Source of the DNA: Streptomyces katrae
GTDB taxonomy: Bacteria > Actinomycetota > Actinomycetes > Streptomycetales > Streptomycetaceae
Direction of reading: 5' to 3'
Assembly: GCF_002028425.1 (NCBI RefSeq)
Contig: NZ_CP020042.1
Location: 5,679,560-5,743,559 of the forward strand
Length of the DNA stretch: 64,000 bases
Each line of letters opens with the position of its first letter. The stretch's first letter is position 1. The translations under genes and the position numbers were made by a program. Below the pieces are notes generated by a model that saw nothing but the letters and a program-made list of their open reading frames with translations, ran no database searches and was not told the origin of the DNA. Below are positions 1-8,524 of the stretch, in pieces.

Positions 1-159
1 GGGCGATAGCCATGGGCGGCTGGGGGCTGGGACTGCTGCCCGTGCACTGTGTACCGGGGCCCGTCCGCAGGGCCCGGGGCGGGGATCCGGGTGAGCCCGC
101 GGGCGCGGCCGGAGGCGGCCCTCCGCCGGCCGGGGACGGTGCCGCGGGCCTGGCGGGGG

Positions 160-930
160 CTACCAGGGCATCGACACCCCTCCGTTCGGCCGAAGGATCT
201 GGCCCGTCATGAAGGACGAGGCGTCCGATGCCAGGTAGAGCACCGCGTGGGCGATGTCCTCGGGCTCGCCGACCCGGCGCAGCGGGGACATCCGGACCAT
301 GGCGGCCTCGGTCTGCTCCTGGGCCTCGGGGGTGTGGCGGGCGGTCATCGGGGTGCGGATCCATCCCGGGGCGACGGCGTTGACGCGGATGCCGTGGGGG
401 CCGCTCTCGGTGGCGAGGGTCTTGGTGAGCTGCACCACGGCGGCCTTGGCGGCGCTGTAGCAGAGCAGGCCGGGCTGGGCGGCGTCCACGGCGCCGGAGG
501 CCATCGTGACGACCGATCCGGGGCGTCCGGCGGCGATCATGGCCCTGACGGCCTCCTGGCAGGTGCGCAGGACCCCCTTGAAGTTGATGTCCATGACCCG
601 GTCGAGGTCCTCGTCGGTGGTGTCCAGGACGCTGCTGGTGTGCATGACCCCGGCGATGGCGGCGGCGATGTCGAGGGGCCCGGCCGCGGCGACGGCGGCC
701 CGCAGGGCGGCGCGGTCGGTGACGTCGAGGGGGTGGGCGGTGGCGGTGCCGCCGGCCTTGGTGATCAGGGCGGTGGTCTCGGCCAGTCCCTGTTCGTCGC
801 GGTCCGCGCAGTGGACGGCCGCGCCCGCCCCGGCGAGCAGGAGGGCGGTGGCCCGGCCTATGCCGGCGGCGGCTCCGGTGACGAGGGCGGTGCGGCCGGT
901 GAGCTCGTACGCGGTGATGGGTGTGGGCAT
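160..930 (-). CDS. SDR family oxidoreductase
   Basis: This is a classical short-chain dehydrogenase/reductase of 256 residues, a normal length for the family. The N-terminal Rossmann motif TGAAAGIG near residue 17 binds NAD(P), and the catalytic YSAAK motif lies in the second half, followed by the usual NAVAPGWIRTPM segment. The reaction is an NAD(P)-linked oxidation or reduction of a hydroxyl or carbonyl group; the substrate cannot be read from the sequence. The ATG beginning MPTPITAYEL was chosen because it places the glycine motif at its usual distance from the N-terminus. The open frame continues upstream, but that part overlaps the DNA glycosylase gene in another frame. It is the last gene of a minus-strand group behind the glycosylase. 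Confidence 0.9.
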   Translation of the reverse strand: MPTPITAYELTGRTALVTGAAAGIGRATALLLAGAGAAVHCADRDEQGLAETTALITKAGGTATAHPLDVTDRAALRAAVAAAGPLDIAAAIAGVMHTSSVLDTTDEDLDRVMDINFKGVLRTCQEAVRAMIAAGRPGSVVTMASGAVDAAQPGLLCYSAAKAAVVQLTKTLATESGPHGIRVNAVAPGWIRTPMTARHTPEAQEQTEAAMVRMSPLRRVGEPEDIAHAVLYLASDASSFMTGQILRPNGGVSMPW

Positions 931-962
931 GCCAGGACGGTACGAGCGTATCTGACGGTGCG

Positions 963-1775
963 TCAATTGGTCGGGGCGTCCGGGGCGGGGCCGGACTGGC
1001 AGCGGGGGCACCAGTAGGTGGGTCGGCCGTCCTGCGGGGCCTCGCGCACGGGGGTGCCGCAGCGCAGGCACGGGCGGCGGGCGCGGCCGTAGACGAACAG
1101 CTCCCGGCCGGGGCGGTGGCTGCCGGTGGTGTTGCGGGGGCCGCCGTGGCCGGTGTTCGCGGCGAGGAGGCGCTGGGCGGCGGCCGCGATGCGGACGGCG
1201 GTCACCTCGGGGTCGGGCAGCCCGCCGACCGGCGTCCAGGGGGTGACGGCAGCCAGGAAGCAGAGCTCGGACTTGTAGATGTTGCCGATGCCCGCCAGGT
1301 TCCGCTGGTCGAGCAGGGCCTCGCCGAGGGGGCGGGCGGGGGCCGCGAGGAGGTTGGCCGCGGCCCGGTCCGGATCCCAGTCGGGTCCGAGGAGGTCGGG
1401 GCCCAGGTGGCCCACGGCCAGGGCCTCGTCGGCGGTCCGCAGCAGTTCGAGGACGGGGAGGCGGTAGCCGACGGCGGTGGTGTCCGCGGCGGCCAGGACG
1501 GCCCGGATCTCGTAGGAGGGGCCGCCCCGCCACTTCTCGGCGGGGCCGAAGACGTACCAGGCACCGTCCATGCCGAGGTGGCTGTGGAGGGTGAGGCCCC
1601 CTTCGAGGCGAGTCAGGAGGTGCTTGCCGCGCGGGGTGACGTCCAGGGTGGTGCGGCCGGCGAGGTCGGCGGTGGCGAAGCGGGGGACGCGCAGGTCGGC
1701 GTGGGTGAGGGGTTTGCCCGCGAGGGCGGCGTGCAGGCGGGCCGCGACGCGGTGGACGCTGTCTCCTTCGGGCAT
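963..1775 (-). CDS. Fpg/Nei family DNA glycosylase (endonuclease VIII type)
   Basis: This is a bifunctional DNA glycosylase/AP lyase for oxidised bases. The N-terminus MPEGDSVHR supplies the catalytic proline at position 2 and the glutamate at position 3 after methionine removal. A helix-two-turn-helix region follows, with the conserved segment NLAGIGNIYKSE. The C-terminal zinc finger has two CxxC pairs (CLRC and CPRC). The start MPEGDS matches the Nei rather than the Fpg subtype, which usually begins MPELPE. The length of 270 residues is typical. It lies upstream of the SDR gene with a 32-base gap, so the two could be co-transcribed. The likely role is base excision repair in the cytosol. 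The actinobacterial Nei1 and Nei2 subtypes were not separated. Confidence 0.92.
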   Translation of the reverse strand: MPEGDSVHRVAARLHAALAGKPLTHADLRVPRFATADLAGRTTLDVTPRGKHLLTRLEGGLTLHSHLGMDGAWYVFGPAEKWRGGPSYEIRAVLAAADTTAVGYRLPVLELLRTADEALAVGHLGPDLLGPDWDPDRAAANLLAAPARPLGEALLDQRNLAGIGNIYKSELCFLAAVTPWTPVGGLPDPEVTAVRIAAAAQRLLAANTGHGGPRNTTGSHRPGRELFVYGRARRPCLRCGTPVREAPQDGRPTYWCPRCQSGPAPDAPTN

Positions 1776-1883
1776 GGGGCCATTGTCGCGCCGCCGGGGC
1801 GGGGGAACGCGGAACCCCCGGGCGGGGTGCCGCCGCAGGGGGTTCGCGCGATCAGGCGGTGCGGGGCCCGGTGGGGCCGCCCG

Positions 1884-2588
1884 TCACTTCCAGGTGAGGC
1901 CCTTCTGGGCCGGCTTGTTCAGGTTGTTGTACGGGTCGCCCCAGTACTCGGCGCCGGTGACCTTGGTGCCGGTCGGCGCGAGCGCGATGGCGCAGGAGGC
2001 CTGGCTCTTGCCGTTGGTGAAGCCGGACGGCAGCGACTCGCTCGGGCACTTCTCGAACTTGCCGACGATCAGCAGGGTGTCGGCCTCGGCGCCGCCGTCG
2101 AGCAGACCCTTCATGTGGCCCACGGAGGCGAAGGACAGGTCCGTCGTGCCGGTGTTCTTGGCCGTGTAGTGGATGTAGAAGGGGGTCTTGCCCTTCACCT
2201 TGTCGGCGACGTTCAGGGACGCCAGGTCGGCCGGGTTGCCCGCCTCGATGCTGGTGACCGTGAGGGCGAGCTGGCCGCTCTTGTTGCCGGAGGTGAACGG
2301 GACGGTCGCCGCCTGGCCGATCTTGAAGGACTGGCCGGACGTGGCCACCGCGCCGCCGCCGGCGGCGGGGGCGCCGGAGGCGCCGTCGTAGCCGCCCGCG
2401 GCCGGGGAGCTCGGGGCTCCGGCCGGCGGGGTGGCGTAGCCGCCGGGCTGAGACGCCTGGGCGGACGGGGAGGCCGGAGCCGCGGGGACCTCTTCGTTGC
2501 CGTCCTTGCAGCCCGTCAGGACCAGGGTTCCGGCCACGGCGAGGCCGGCCGCGGCCAGGGTGGTCTTGCGCATGCTGTTGGAGCTCAC
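1884..2588 (-). CDS. Putative secreted lipoprotein with DUF4352-like fold
   Basis: The product is predicted to be exported and lipid-anchored. The N-terminus has a charged start (MRKTT), a hydrophobic stretch and a lipobox ending LTGC, where the cysteine would be acylated. A Pro/Ala/Ser/Gly-rich linker of roughly 65 residues follows, then a beta-rich domain with segments such as KGKTPFYIHYTAKNTGTT, which resemble the immunoglobulin-like DUF4352 family. That resemblance is by eye only. The GTG start at 2588 (MSSNSMRKTT) has a purine-rich stretch upstream; the ATG five codons downstream, at 2573, is an equally reasonable start and still gives a full signal peptide. The gene lies downstream of lhr on the same strand, separated from it by the IS element. 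The ligand or role is unknown. Confidence 0.75.
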   Translation of the reverse strand: MSSNSMRKTTLAAAGLAVAGTLVLTGCKDGNEEVPAAPASPSAQASQPGGYATPPAGAPSSPAAGGYDGASGAPAAGGGAVATSGQSFKIGQAATVPFTSGNKSGQLALTVTSIEAGNPADLASLNVADKVKGKTPFYIHYTAKNTGTTDLSFASVGHMKGLLDGGAEADTLLIVGKFEKCPSESLPSGFTNGKSQASCAIALAPTGTKVTGAEYWGDPYNNLNKPAQKGLTWK

Positions 2589-2840
2589 TCTTCTTTTCCC
2601 CCATGACTGTGCACCGCCCATGCGGTGCCTGTGATCACCTTTGATAAGCCATGGATAAGCGCCAGGGCCAGCCGAGGGAGCGGCTGGCAGCGGTTTCGTG
2701 ACATGGCCAGGACATACGTGTCCGAGTCGAGACGTGAGCGAGTTCAAGCCGTATCCCCGGGCGCGACAGCTAGGGCCTGTGTGATGTCGTGATCAGTTGC
2801 TGGGTTCTGCCCTCTTCGTGGAGCGGAACCCGGTAGGACT

Positions 2841-3320
2841 GTGGCCGTGACGCGTAGGCAACTGACCGATGCCCAGTGGAAGTTCATCGAGCCGTACCTG
2901 CCGATCGGCAGGTACGGACCGTACCCCGAGCGACTGCGGGAACAGTTCGAAGGGGTGATCTGGCGGTTCCGGTCCAGTGCCCAGTGGCGGGAGATGCCCG
3001 CTGAGTTCGGGCCCTGGGCCACCGTCTACGGGCGCTTCCGCGTCTGGCGGGACGCCGGCGTCTTCTCCGCCCTGCTGGAAGGCCTGATCGCCGCAGCGGC
3101 CCGCACCGGGAGAACGGACTTGTCGCTGGTCAGCGTGGACTCCACCACGGTCCGCGCCCACCACGACGCCGCCGGGATGCGTATCGGCGAGGACCTCATG
3201 GAGGCCCTGGAAGAGGCTGCGCGCGAGCAGGAGGAGGCCCGGAAAAAAGGGGCGGACCGGAGGAACAGAACGGACAGGCCGAGCGCCGGCGCGTCCGGCT
3301 CAGACGCAAGCTCCGCATGA
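2841..3320 (+). CDS. IS5-family transposase, N-terminal frame (orfA)
   Basis: The 159-residue frame begins with GTG (MAVTRRQLTDAQW) and contains the N-terminal DUF4096-type region (WKFIEPYLP, FGPWATVYGRF) and the first DDE aspartate in the segment VSVDSTTVRAHHD. A run of six A residues at 3243-3248 lies in the Lys-Lys codons near residue 135. Shifting one base back there reads through into the second frame with the continuous family sequence RRKLRMKEALLGRSRGG. After the A run the zero frame loses family resemblance and ends at the TGA overlapping the orfB ATG. A programmed -1 frameshift therefore probably makes the full enzyme. A simple inactivating mutation is the alternative, but two-frame organisation is common in this IS group. 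Confidence 0.85.
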   Translation: MAVTRRQLTDAQWKFIEPYLPIGRYGPYPERLREQFEGVIWRFRSSAQWREMPAEFGPWATVYGRFRVWRDAGVFSALLEGLIAAAARTGRTDLSLVSVDSTTVRAHHDAAGMRIGEDLMEALEEAAREQEEARKKGADRRNRTDRPSAGASGSDASSA

Positions 3321-3826
3321 AGGAAGCCCTGCTCGGCAGGTCCCGCGGTGGACTGACGACCAAGATTCATCTCGCCGCGGACCGGCAATGCCGTCCGCTC
3401 GCGTTCGTCCTGACCGTCGGACAGGCCGCCGACAGCCCTCAGTTCATCCCTGTGCTGGGCAAGGTGCGGGTCCGGCTGCCCGTCGGCCGCCCCCGCACCA
3501 GACCCGGCGCGGTCGCCGCGGACAAGGCCTACTCATCCCGCGGCAACCGCACCTACCTGCGCAAACGCAACATCAAGGCAGTCATCCCGGAGAAGAAGGA
3601 CCAGGCCGCCAACCGGAAGAAGAAGGGCGCAAGGGGCGGCCGGCCCGTCAGCCACGACGCCGGCCTCTACAAAGAGCGGAACACCGTCGAACGCCTGATC
3701 AACAAGCTGAAGGCCTGGCGAGGCATCGCCACCCGCTACGACAAGGCGCCCCAGAGCTACCTCGCCGGCCTCCACCTCCGCGCCACAATGATCTGGATCG
3801 ACGACCTCCTGAAGACCGCCGACTGA
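3317..3826 (+). CDS. IS5-family transposase, C-terminal frame (orfB)
   Basis: This frame supplies the rest of the catalytic domain. GRSRGGLTTKIHL is the signature that follows the first aspartate region, the second aspartate is in VAADKAYSSRGNR, and the glutamate is in ERNTVERLINKLKAWRG. Its ATG overlaps the stop of orfA (ATGA), so either translational coupling or a -1 frameshift at the upstream A6 run could express it. The frame read without interruption upstream of the ATG, back to the A6 run, still encodes transposase-like sequence, which favours frameshifting to one long protein of about 328 residues. The enzyme would cut and join the ends of the element at CTAG sites. Confidence 0.85.
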   Translation: MKEALLGRSRGGLTTKIHLAADRQCRPLAFVLTVGQAADSPQFIPVLGKVRVRLPVGRPRTRPGAVAADKAYSSRGNRTYLRKRNIKAVIPEKKDQAANRKKKGARGGRPVSHDAGLYKERNTVERLINKLKAWRGIATRYDKAPQSYLAGLHLRATMIWIDDLLKTAD

Positions 3827-3845
3827 TCACAACATCACACAGGCC

Positions 3846-6800
3846 CTAGTTGCGCAGCCGCAGCCCCCTCGGGGTGGCGTGGAAGCCGGCCGACTCCAGG
3901 GCCTGGCCGAGGGGGGAGGTGAGGGCCGCCGCGGCGTTGATCCGCTCCACCGTCAGGTCCGGCAGGGTGCCCACGCGGGAGGCCGCCACCAGGGCCGCCG
4001 TCGCCGCCGCGAGGCGCGCGTCACCCGGATCCGCCCAGGCCAGCAGGGTCTTGCCGCCGCGCTCCAGGTAGAGGATGAGCTCGCCGTCGACCAGAACCAC
4101 CAGGGAGCCCGCCTTGCGGCCCGGCTTGTGGGTGGCGTCGGCCGGGGGCTCCGGCCAGGGCAGGGCCGCCCCGTACGCGTTCGCGGGATCGGCGGCGGCC
4201 AGGACCACCGCTGCCAGCGGGGGCGGGTTCTTCTCGGCGGCGCGCAGCCGGTCCACCGCGCCGTCCATCGCGAACTGGGCCGCGCCCAGCCCCTCCACCA
4301 CATAACCCCGGCGGGCCTGCCCGCTGTCCTCGAACGCCGACAGGATCCGGTACACCGCGCTGAACCCGCCCTCGACGCCCTCCGCCGCCACCGCCCCGCG
4401 CGTGACCACCCCGTGCCGGTCGAGCAGGGTGCGGGCCAGCGCGTGCGCCCGCTGCGTCGGCTCCGGGGCGGGCGCGGGCAGCAGCGACCAGCGGCCCGAC
4501 ACCGTCGGCGGGCCCGTACGCGAGACGGTCGCGCTCAGGCTCCCGTACCGGCCGCGCGGGACCGTGCGGCGGGCCCGGTGGGCGGTGGCGCCCGCCGTAC
4601 GGCCCGAGCCCAGCAGGGAGCGCAGCGGGGCCAGGGTGTCGTTGGTCAGCCGGCCCGACCAGGCCAGGTCCCACAGGACGGAGGACAGCGCCAGATCCGT
4701 GGCCTCGGGATGGCGGGCCCGCACGGATTCCGTGAGCTGACGGAAGAACAGGCCGTACCCGCCCGACAGGGCCTCCAGCACCGCCTGGTGCAGCGGGCCC
4801 AGCTCCAGCGGGTGCGGCTGCGGCAGCAGCAGCGGAGCCGCGTCCGCCAGGTACAGGGAGATCCAGCCGTCCTTGCCCGGCAGAGCCCCGGCGCCCGCCC
4901 ACACCACCTCGCCGGTGGTGGTCAGTTCGTCCAGCAGACCCGGCGCGTACCCCGCGACCCGCGAGGGCAGGATCAGCCGCTCCAGCGCCGACGCCGGGAC
5001 CGGGGCGCCCTGCAGCTGCTCCACCGCGCGCGCCAGCCCGTCGATCCCGCGCAGCCCGCCGCCCAGGTGCTGCCACTGGGGCAGGAAGGTGGCCAGCGAG
5101 GCCGGCGGGACCGGCTCCAGCTCCTGGCGCAGGGCCGCCAGCGAACGGCGCCGCAGCCGGCGCAGCACCGCCGCGTCGCACCACTCCTGGCCGATGCCCG
5201 CCGGATGGAACTCGCCCTGCACCACCCGGCCCGCCGCGGCGAGCCGGTGCAGGGCGCCCTCGGTCACCGCCGTGCCCAGCCCGAAGCGGGCGGCGACGGC
5301 GGTCGTGGTGAACGGGCCGTGCGTCCGGGCCCAGCGGGCCAGCAGATCGCCCAGCGGATCCTTGACCGGCTCGGTGAACGCCTCCGGGACCCCCACCGGC
5401 AGCGCCGTGCCCAGGGCGTCCCGCAGCCGGCCCGCGTCCTCGATCGCCGCCCAGTGCTCCGCGCCGCCGATCCGCACCCGGATCGCCCGCCGGGCACCCT
5501 CCAGGGCGGCGGCCCAGCCCGGCTCCGCACCCCGCTGCGCCAACTCGGTGTCCGTCAACGGGCCCAGCAGCCGCAGCAGATCGGCCACCGACTCGGCGTC
5601 CTTCGCCCGCCGGTCCTCCGTTAGCCACTGCAGCTCCCGCTCCAGCTCCTCCAGCACCTCGGCGTCGAGCAGCTCGCGCAGCTCCGCCTGGCCCAGCAGC
5701 TCCGCCAGCAGCCGCGAGTCCAGCGACAGCGCCGCCGCCCGCCGCTCGGCCAGCGGTGAGTCGCCCTCGTAGAGGAACTGGGCCACGTACCCGAACAGCA
5801 GGGAGCGGGCGAAGGGCGAGGGCTCGGGGGTGGTGACCTCCACCAGGCGGACCCGGCGCGCCTCCACGTCCCCCATCAGCTCGGTCAGGCCCGGCACGTC
5901 GAACACGTCCTGGAGGCATTCGCGCACGGCTTCCAGCACGATCGGGAACGAACCGAACTCGGAGGCCACCTGGAGCAGTTGCGAGGCCCGCTGGCGCTGC
6001 TGCCACAGCGGGGTCCGCTTGCCGGGGCTGCGGCGCGGCAGCAGCAGGGCGCGCGCCGCGCACTCGCGGAACCGGGAGGCGAACAGGGCCGACCCGCCGA
6101 CCTGGTCGGTGACGATCTGGGCCACCTCCCCCTGGTCGAAGGCGACGTCGGCCGCGCCCAGCGGGGCCTGCTCGTCGTCGAACTCGAAGGACGGGGGCCG
6201 GGCGGGATCGTGGTCGAGGAGGTCCAGGTCCATGGAGAGCAGGTCGGCGTCCGGCAGGCGCAGCACGATGCCGTCGTCCGCATGCATCACCTGGGCGTCC
6301 ATGCCGTACTTCTCCGCCAGCCGGGCGCCCAGCGCCAGCGCCCACGGCGCATGCACCTGGGCGCCGAAGGGGGAGTGCACCACGACCCGCCAGTCGCCCA
6401 GCTCGTCGCGGAACCGCTCCACCACGATGGTCCGGTCGTCCGGCACGTGCCCGCAGGCCTCCCGCTGCTCCGCGAGGTACGCCAGGACGTTGCCCGCGGC
6501 CCAGGCGTCCAGCCCCGCCGCCAGCAGCCGCAGCCGCGCGTCCTCCTCCGAGAGCCCGCCCAGCTCGCGCAGGAACGCGCCGACCGCACGCCCCAGTTCG
6601 AGCGGGCGGCCCAGCTGGTCGCCCTTCCAGAACGGCAGCCGCCCCGGCACCCCGGGGGCCGGGGTCACCAGGACCCGGTCGCGGGTGATGTCCTCGATCC
6701 GCCACGAGGTCGTGCCCAGGGTGAACACGTCGCCCACGCGGGACTCGTAGACCATCTCCTCGTCGAGCTCGCCGACCCGGCCGCCGCCCTTCTTCGGGTC

Positions 6801-8444
6801 GGCGCCCGCCAGGAAGACCCCGAACAGCCCGCGGTCGGGGATGGTCCCGCCGGAGGTCACCGCCAGCCGCTGCGCGCCCGGCCGGCCGGTGACCGTCCCC
6901 GCGACCCGGTCCCACACCACCCGGGGTCTGAGCTCGGCGAACGCGTCCGAGGGGTAGCGGCCCGCCAGCATGTCCAGCACCGAGGTGAACGCCGACTCCG
7001 GCAGCGCCGCGAACGGCGCCGCCCGCCGGACCAGCGCCAGCAGGTCGTCCAGCTGCCAGGTGTCCATCGCGGTCATCGCGACCAGCTGCTGGGCGAGGAC
7101 GTCCAGCGGATTGGACGGCACCCGCAGGGACTCGATCGCCCCCGAGCGCATCCGCTCCGTCACCACCGCCGCCTGCACCAGGTCCCCCCGGTACTTGGGG
7201 AAGACCACCCCCGTGGAGACCGCGCCCACCTGGTGCCCCGCCCGGCCCACGCGCTGGAGCCCGGAGGCCACCGACGGCGGCGACTCCACCTGCACCACCA
7301 GGTCCACGGCGCCCATGTCGATGCCCAGCTCCAGGCTGGAGGTCGCGACCACGGCGGGCAGCCGGCCCGCCTTGAGGTCCTCCTCGACCAGGGCACGCTG
7401 CTCCTTGGACACCGAGCCGTGGTGCGCGCGGGCCAGCAGGGGCGGGGCGCCCTGCGCGGCCCCCGACTGGGCCATGATCTCGGCAGGTGGCGGCGCACCC
7501 TCGCCGAGCAGCTCGCCGGTGGCGCGCTCGTAGGCGATCTCGTTGAGCCGGTTGCACAAGCGCTCCGCGAGACGGCGGGAGTTGGCGAACACGATCGTCG
7601 ACCGGTGGGCCTGCACCAGATCCGCGATCCGCTCCTCCACATGCGGCCAGATCGACGGTCTGTCCCCGCCCTCCCGGCCCTCCGTGGCCGGAGAGCCCCC
7701 GAGTTCGCCCATGTCCTCCACCGGCACGACCACCGACAGGTCGAACTCCTTGGCCGACGGCGGCTGCACGATCTCCACCCGGCCGCGCGGCGCGAGGAAG
7801 CGGGCCACCTCCTCCACCGGCCGGACCGTCGCCGACAGCCCGATCCGCCGGGCCGGGCGCGGCAGCAGCTCGTCCAGCCGCTCCAGCGACAGCGCCAGGT
7901 GGGCGCCGCGCTTGGTCCCCGCCACCGCGTGCACCTCGTCCAGGATCACCGTCTCGACCCCGGACAGGGCCTCGCGCGCCGCCGAGGTCAGCATCAGGAA
8001 CAGCGACTCCGGCGTGGTGATCAGGATGTCCGGCGGGCGCGACGACAGCGCCCGGCGCTCCGCGGCCGGGGTGTCCCCGGAGCGGATCCCCACCCGCACG
8101 TCCGGTTCGGGCAGGCCCAGGCGGGCCGACTCCTGCCGGATCCCCGTCAGCGGGCTGCGCAGATTGCGCTCCACGTCCACCGCGAGCGCCTTCAGCGGCG
8201 ACACGTACAGCACCCGGCAGCGCTTCTTCGGCTCGGCCGGCGGCGGCTGCGAGGCCAGCCGGTCCAGGGCGGCGAGGAAGGCGGCCAGGGTCTTGCCGGA
8301 GCCGGTGGGCGCCACCACCAGCACGTCCGAGCCCTCCCCGATGGCCCGCCAGGCGCCCTCCTGCGCGGAAGTGGGCGTACGGAAGGCCCCCGTGAACCAC
8401 GAGCGGGTCGCGGGGGAGAACGAGTCGAGCGCAGCGCCTGCCAT
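3846..8444 (-). CDS. lhr: Lhr-type ATP-dependent helicase (Lhr core plus large C-terminal part)
   Basis: The product is a 1532-residue superfamily 2 helicase, about the size of E. coli Lhr. The Walker A motif APTGSGKT is at residues 45-52, the Walker B/DEVH box is in LDEVHAVAGTKRGAH, and the SAT motif is in IGLSATVRP. RecA domain 2 carries SSLELGIDMGAVDLV and QRVGRAGHQ. The long remainder is the winged-helix and Lhr C-terminal region. The family unwinds DNA or RNA:DNA hybrids 3' to 5' and in actinobacteria is linked to the mitomycin-C damage response. The start MAGAALDSFSP was chosen by distance to the helicase core; a GTG at 8459 is an alternative. The TAG stop is formed across the IS boundary, with its last base pair inside the IS. 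Confidence 0.93.
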   Translation of the reverse strand: MAGAALDSFSPATRSWFTGAFRTPTSAQEGAWRAIGEGSDVLVVAPTGSGKTLAAFLAALDRLASQPPPAEPKKRCRVLYVSPLKALAVDVERNLRSPLTGIRQESARLGLPEPDVRVGIRSGDTPAAERRALSSRPPDILITTPESLFLMLTSAAREALSGVETVILDEVHAVAGTKRGAHLALSLERLDELLPRPARRIGLSATVRPVEEVARFLAPRGRVEIVQPPSAKEFDLSVVVPVEDMGELGGSPATEGREGGDRPSIWPHVEERIADLVQAHRSTIVFANSRRLAERLCNRLNEIAYERATGELLGEGAPPPAEIMAQSGAAQGAPPLLARAHHGSVSKEQRALVEEDLKAGRLPAVVATSSLELGIDMGAVDLVVQVESPPSVASGLQRVGRAGHQVGAVSTGVVFPKYRGDLVQAAVVTERMRSGAIESLRVPSNPLDVLAQQLVAMTAMDTWQLDDLLALVRRAAPFAALPESAFTSVLDMLAGRYPSDAFAELRPRVVWDRVAGTVTGRPGAQRLAVTSGGTIPDRGLFGVFLAGADPKKGGGRVGELDEEMVYESRVGDVFTLGTTSWRIEDITRDRVLVTPAPGVPGRLPFWKGDQLGRPLELGRAVGAFLRELGGLSEEDARLRLLAAGLDAWAAGNVLAYLAEQREACGHVPDDRTIVVERFRDELGDWRVVVHSPFGAQVHAPWALALGARLAEKYGMDAQVMHADDGIVLRLPDADLLSMDLDLLDHDPARPPSFEFDDEQAPLGAADVAFDQGEVAQIVTDQVGGSALFASRFRECAARALLLPRRSPGKRTPLWQQRQRASQLLQVASEFGSFPIVLEAVRECLQDVFDVPGLTELMGDVEARRVRLVEVTTPEPSPFARSLLFGYVAQFLYEGDSPLAERRAAALSLDSRLLAELLGQAELRELLDAEVLEELERELQWLTEDRRAKDAESVADLLRLLGPLTDTELAQRGAEPGWAAALEGARRAIRVRIGGAEHWAAIEDAGRLRDALGTALPVGVPEAFTEPVKDPLGDLLARWARTHGPFTTTAVAARFGLGTAVTEGALHRLAAAGRVVQGEFHPAGIGQEWCDAAVLRRLRRRSLAALRQELEPVPPASLATFLPQWQHLGGGLRGIDGLARAVEQLQGAPVPASALERLILPSRVAGYAPGLLDELTTTGEVVWAGAGALPGKDGWISLYLADAAPLLLPQPHPLELGPLHQAVLEALSGGYGLFFRQLTESVRARHPEATDLALSSVLWDLAWSGRLTNDTLAPLRSLLGSGRTAGATAHRARRTVPRGRYGSLSATVSRTGPPTVSGRWSLLPAPAPEPTQRAHALARTLLDRHGVVTRGAVAAEGVEGGFSAVYRILSAFEDSGQARRGYVVEGLGAAQFAMDGAVDRLRAAEKNPPPLAAVVLAAADPANAYGAALPWPEPPADATHKPGRKAGSLVVLVDGELILYLERGGKTLLAWADPGDARLAAATAALVAASRVGTLPDLTVERINAAAALTSPLGQALESAGFHATPRGLRLRN

Positions 8445-8524
8445 GCCCCCATCGTGCACCCGGCCACTGACAACCGGCCGGACCTGGGCAAACGCACGGT
8501 GGCGCGGGAGCGCAGAATGAGGGG

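Larger units (their letters stand above)
2773..3846 (+). mobile_element. IS5-family insertion sequence, 1074 bp, inserted at a CTAG target
   Basis: The element is bounded by terminal inverted repeats. Including the flanking TA, 27 bases at the left end (2771 on) match the reverse complement of the right end (to 3848) with a single mismatch. Each end is flanked by TA (2771-2772 and 3847-3848), the 2-bp target duplication expected for the IS427 group of IS5. Removing the element and one TA restores CTAG. It carries two overlapping transposase frames (2841-3320 and 3317-3826). Nearly identical ends and open frames suggest a recent, perhaps still active, copy. The insertion lies exactly on the stop codon of the minus-strand helicase gene and recreates it. 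Confidence 0.9.

Noticed and set aside
1..159. A small plus-strand frame at the left edge
   Set aside because: The translation is low-complexity Gly/Ala/Pro-rich, without ribosome site or conserved motif.
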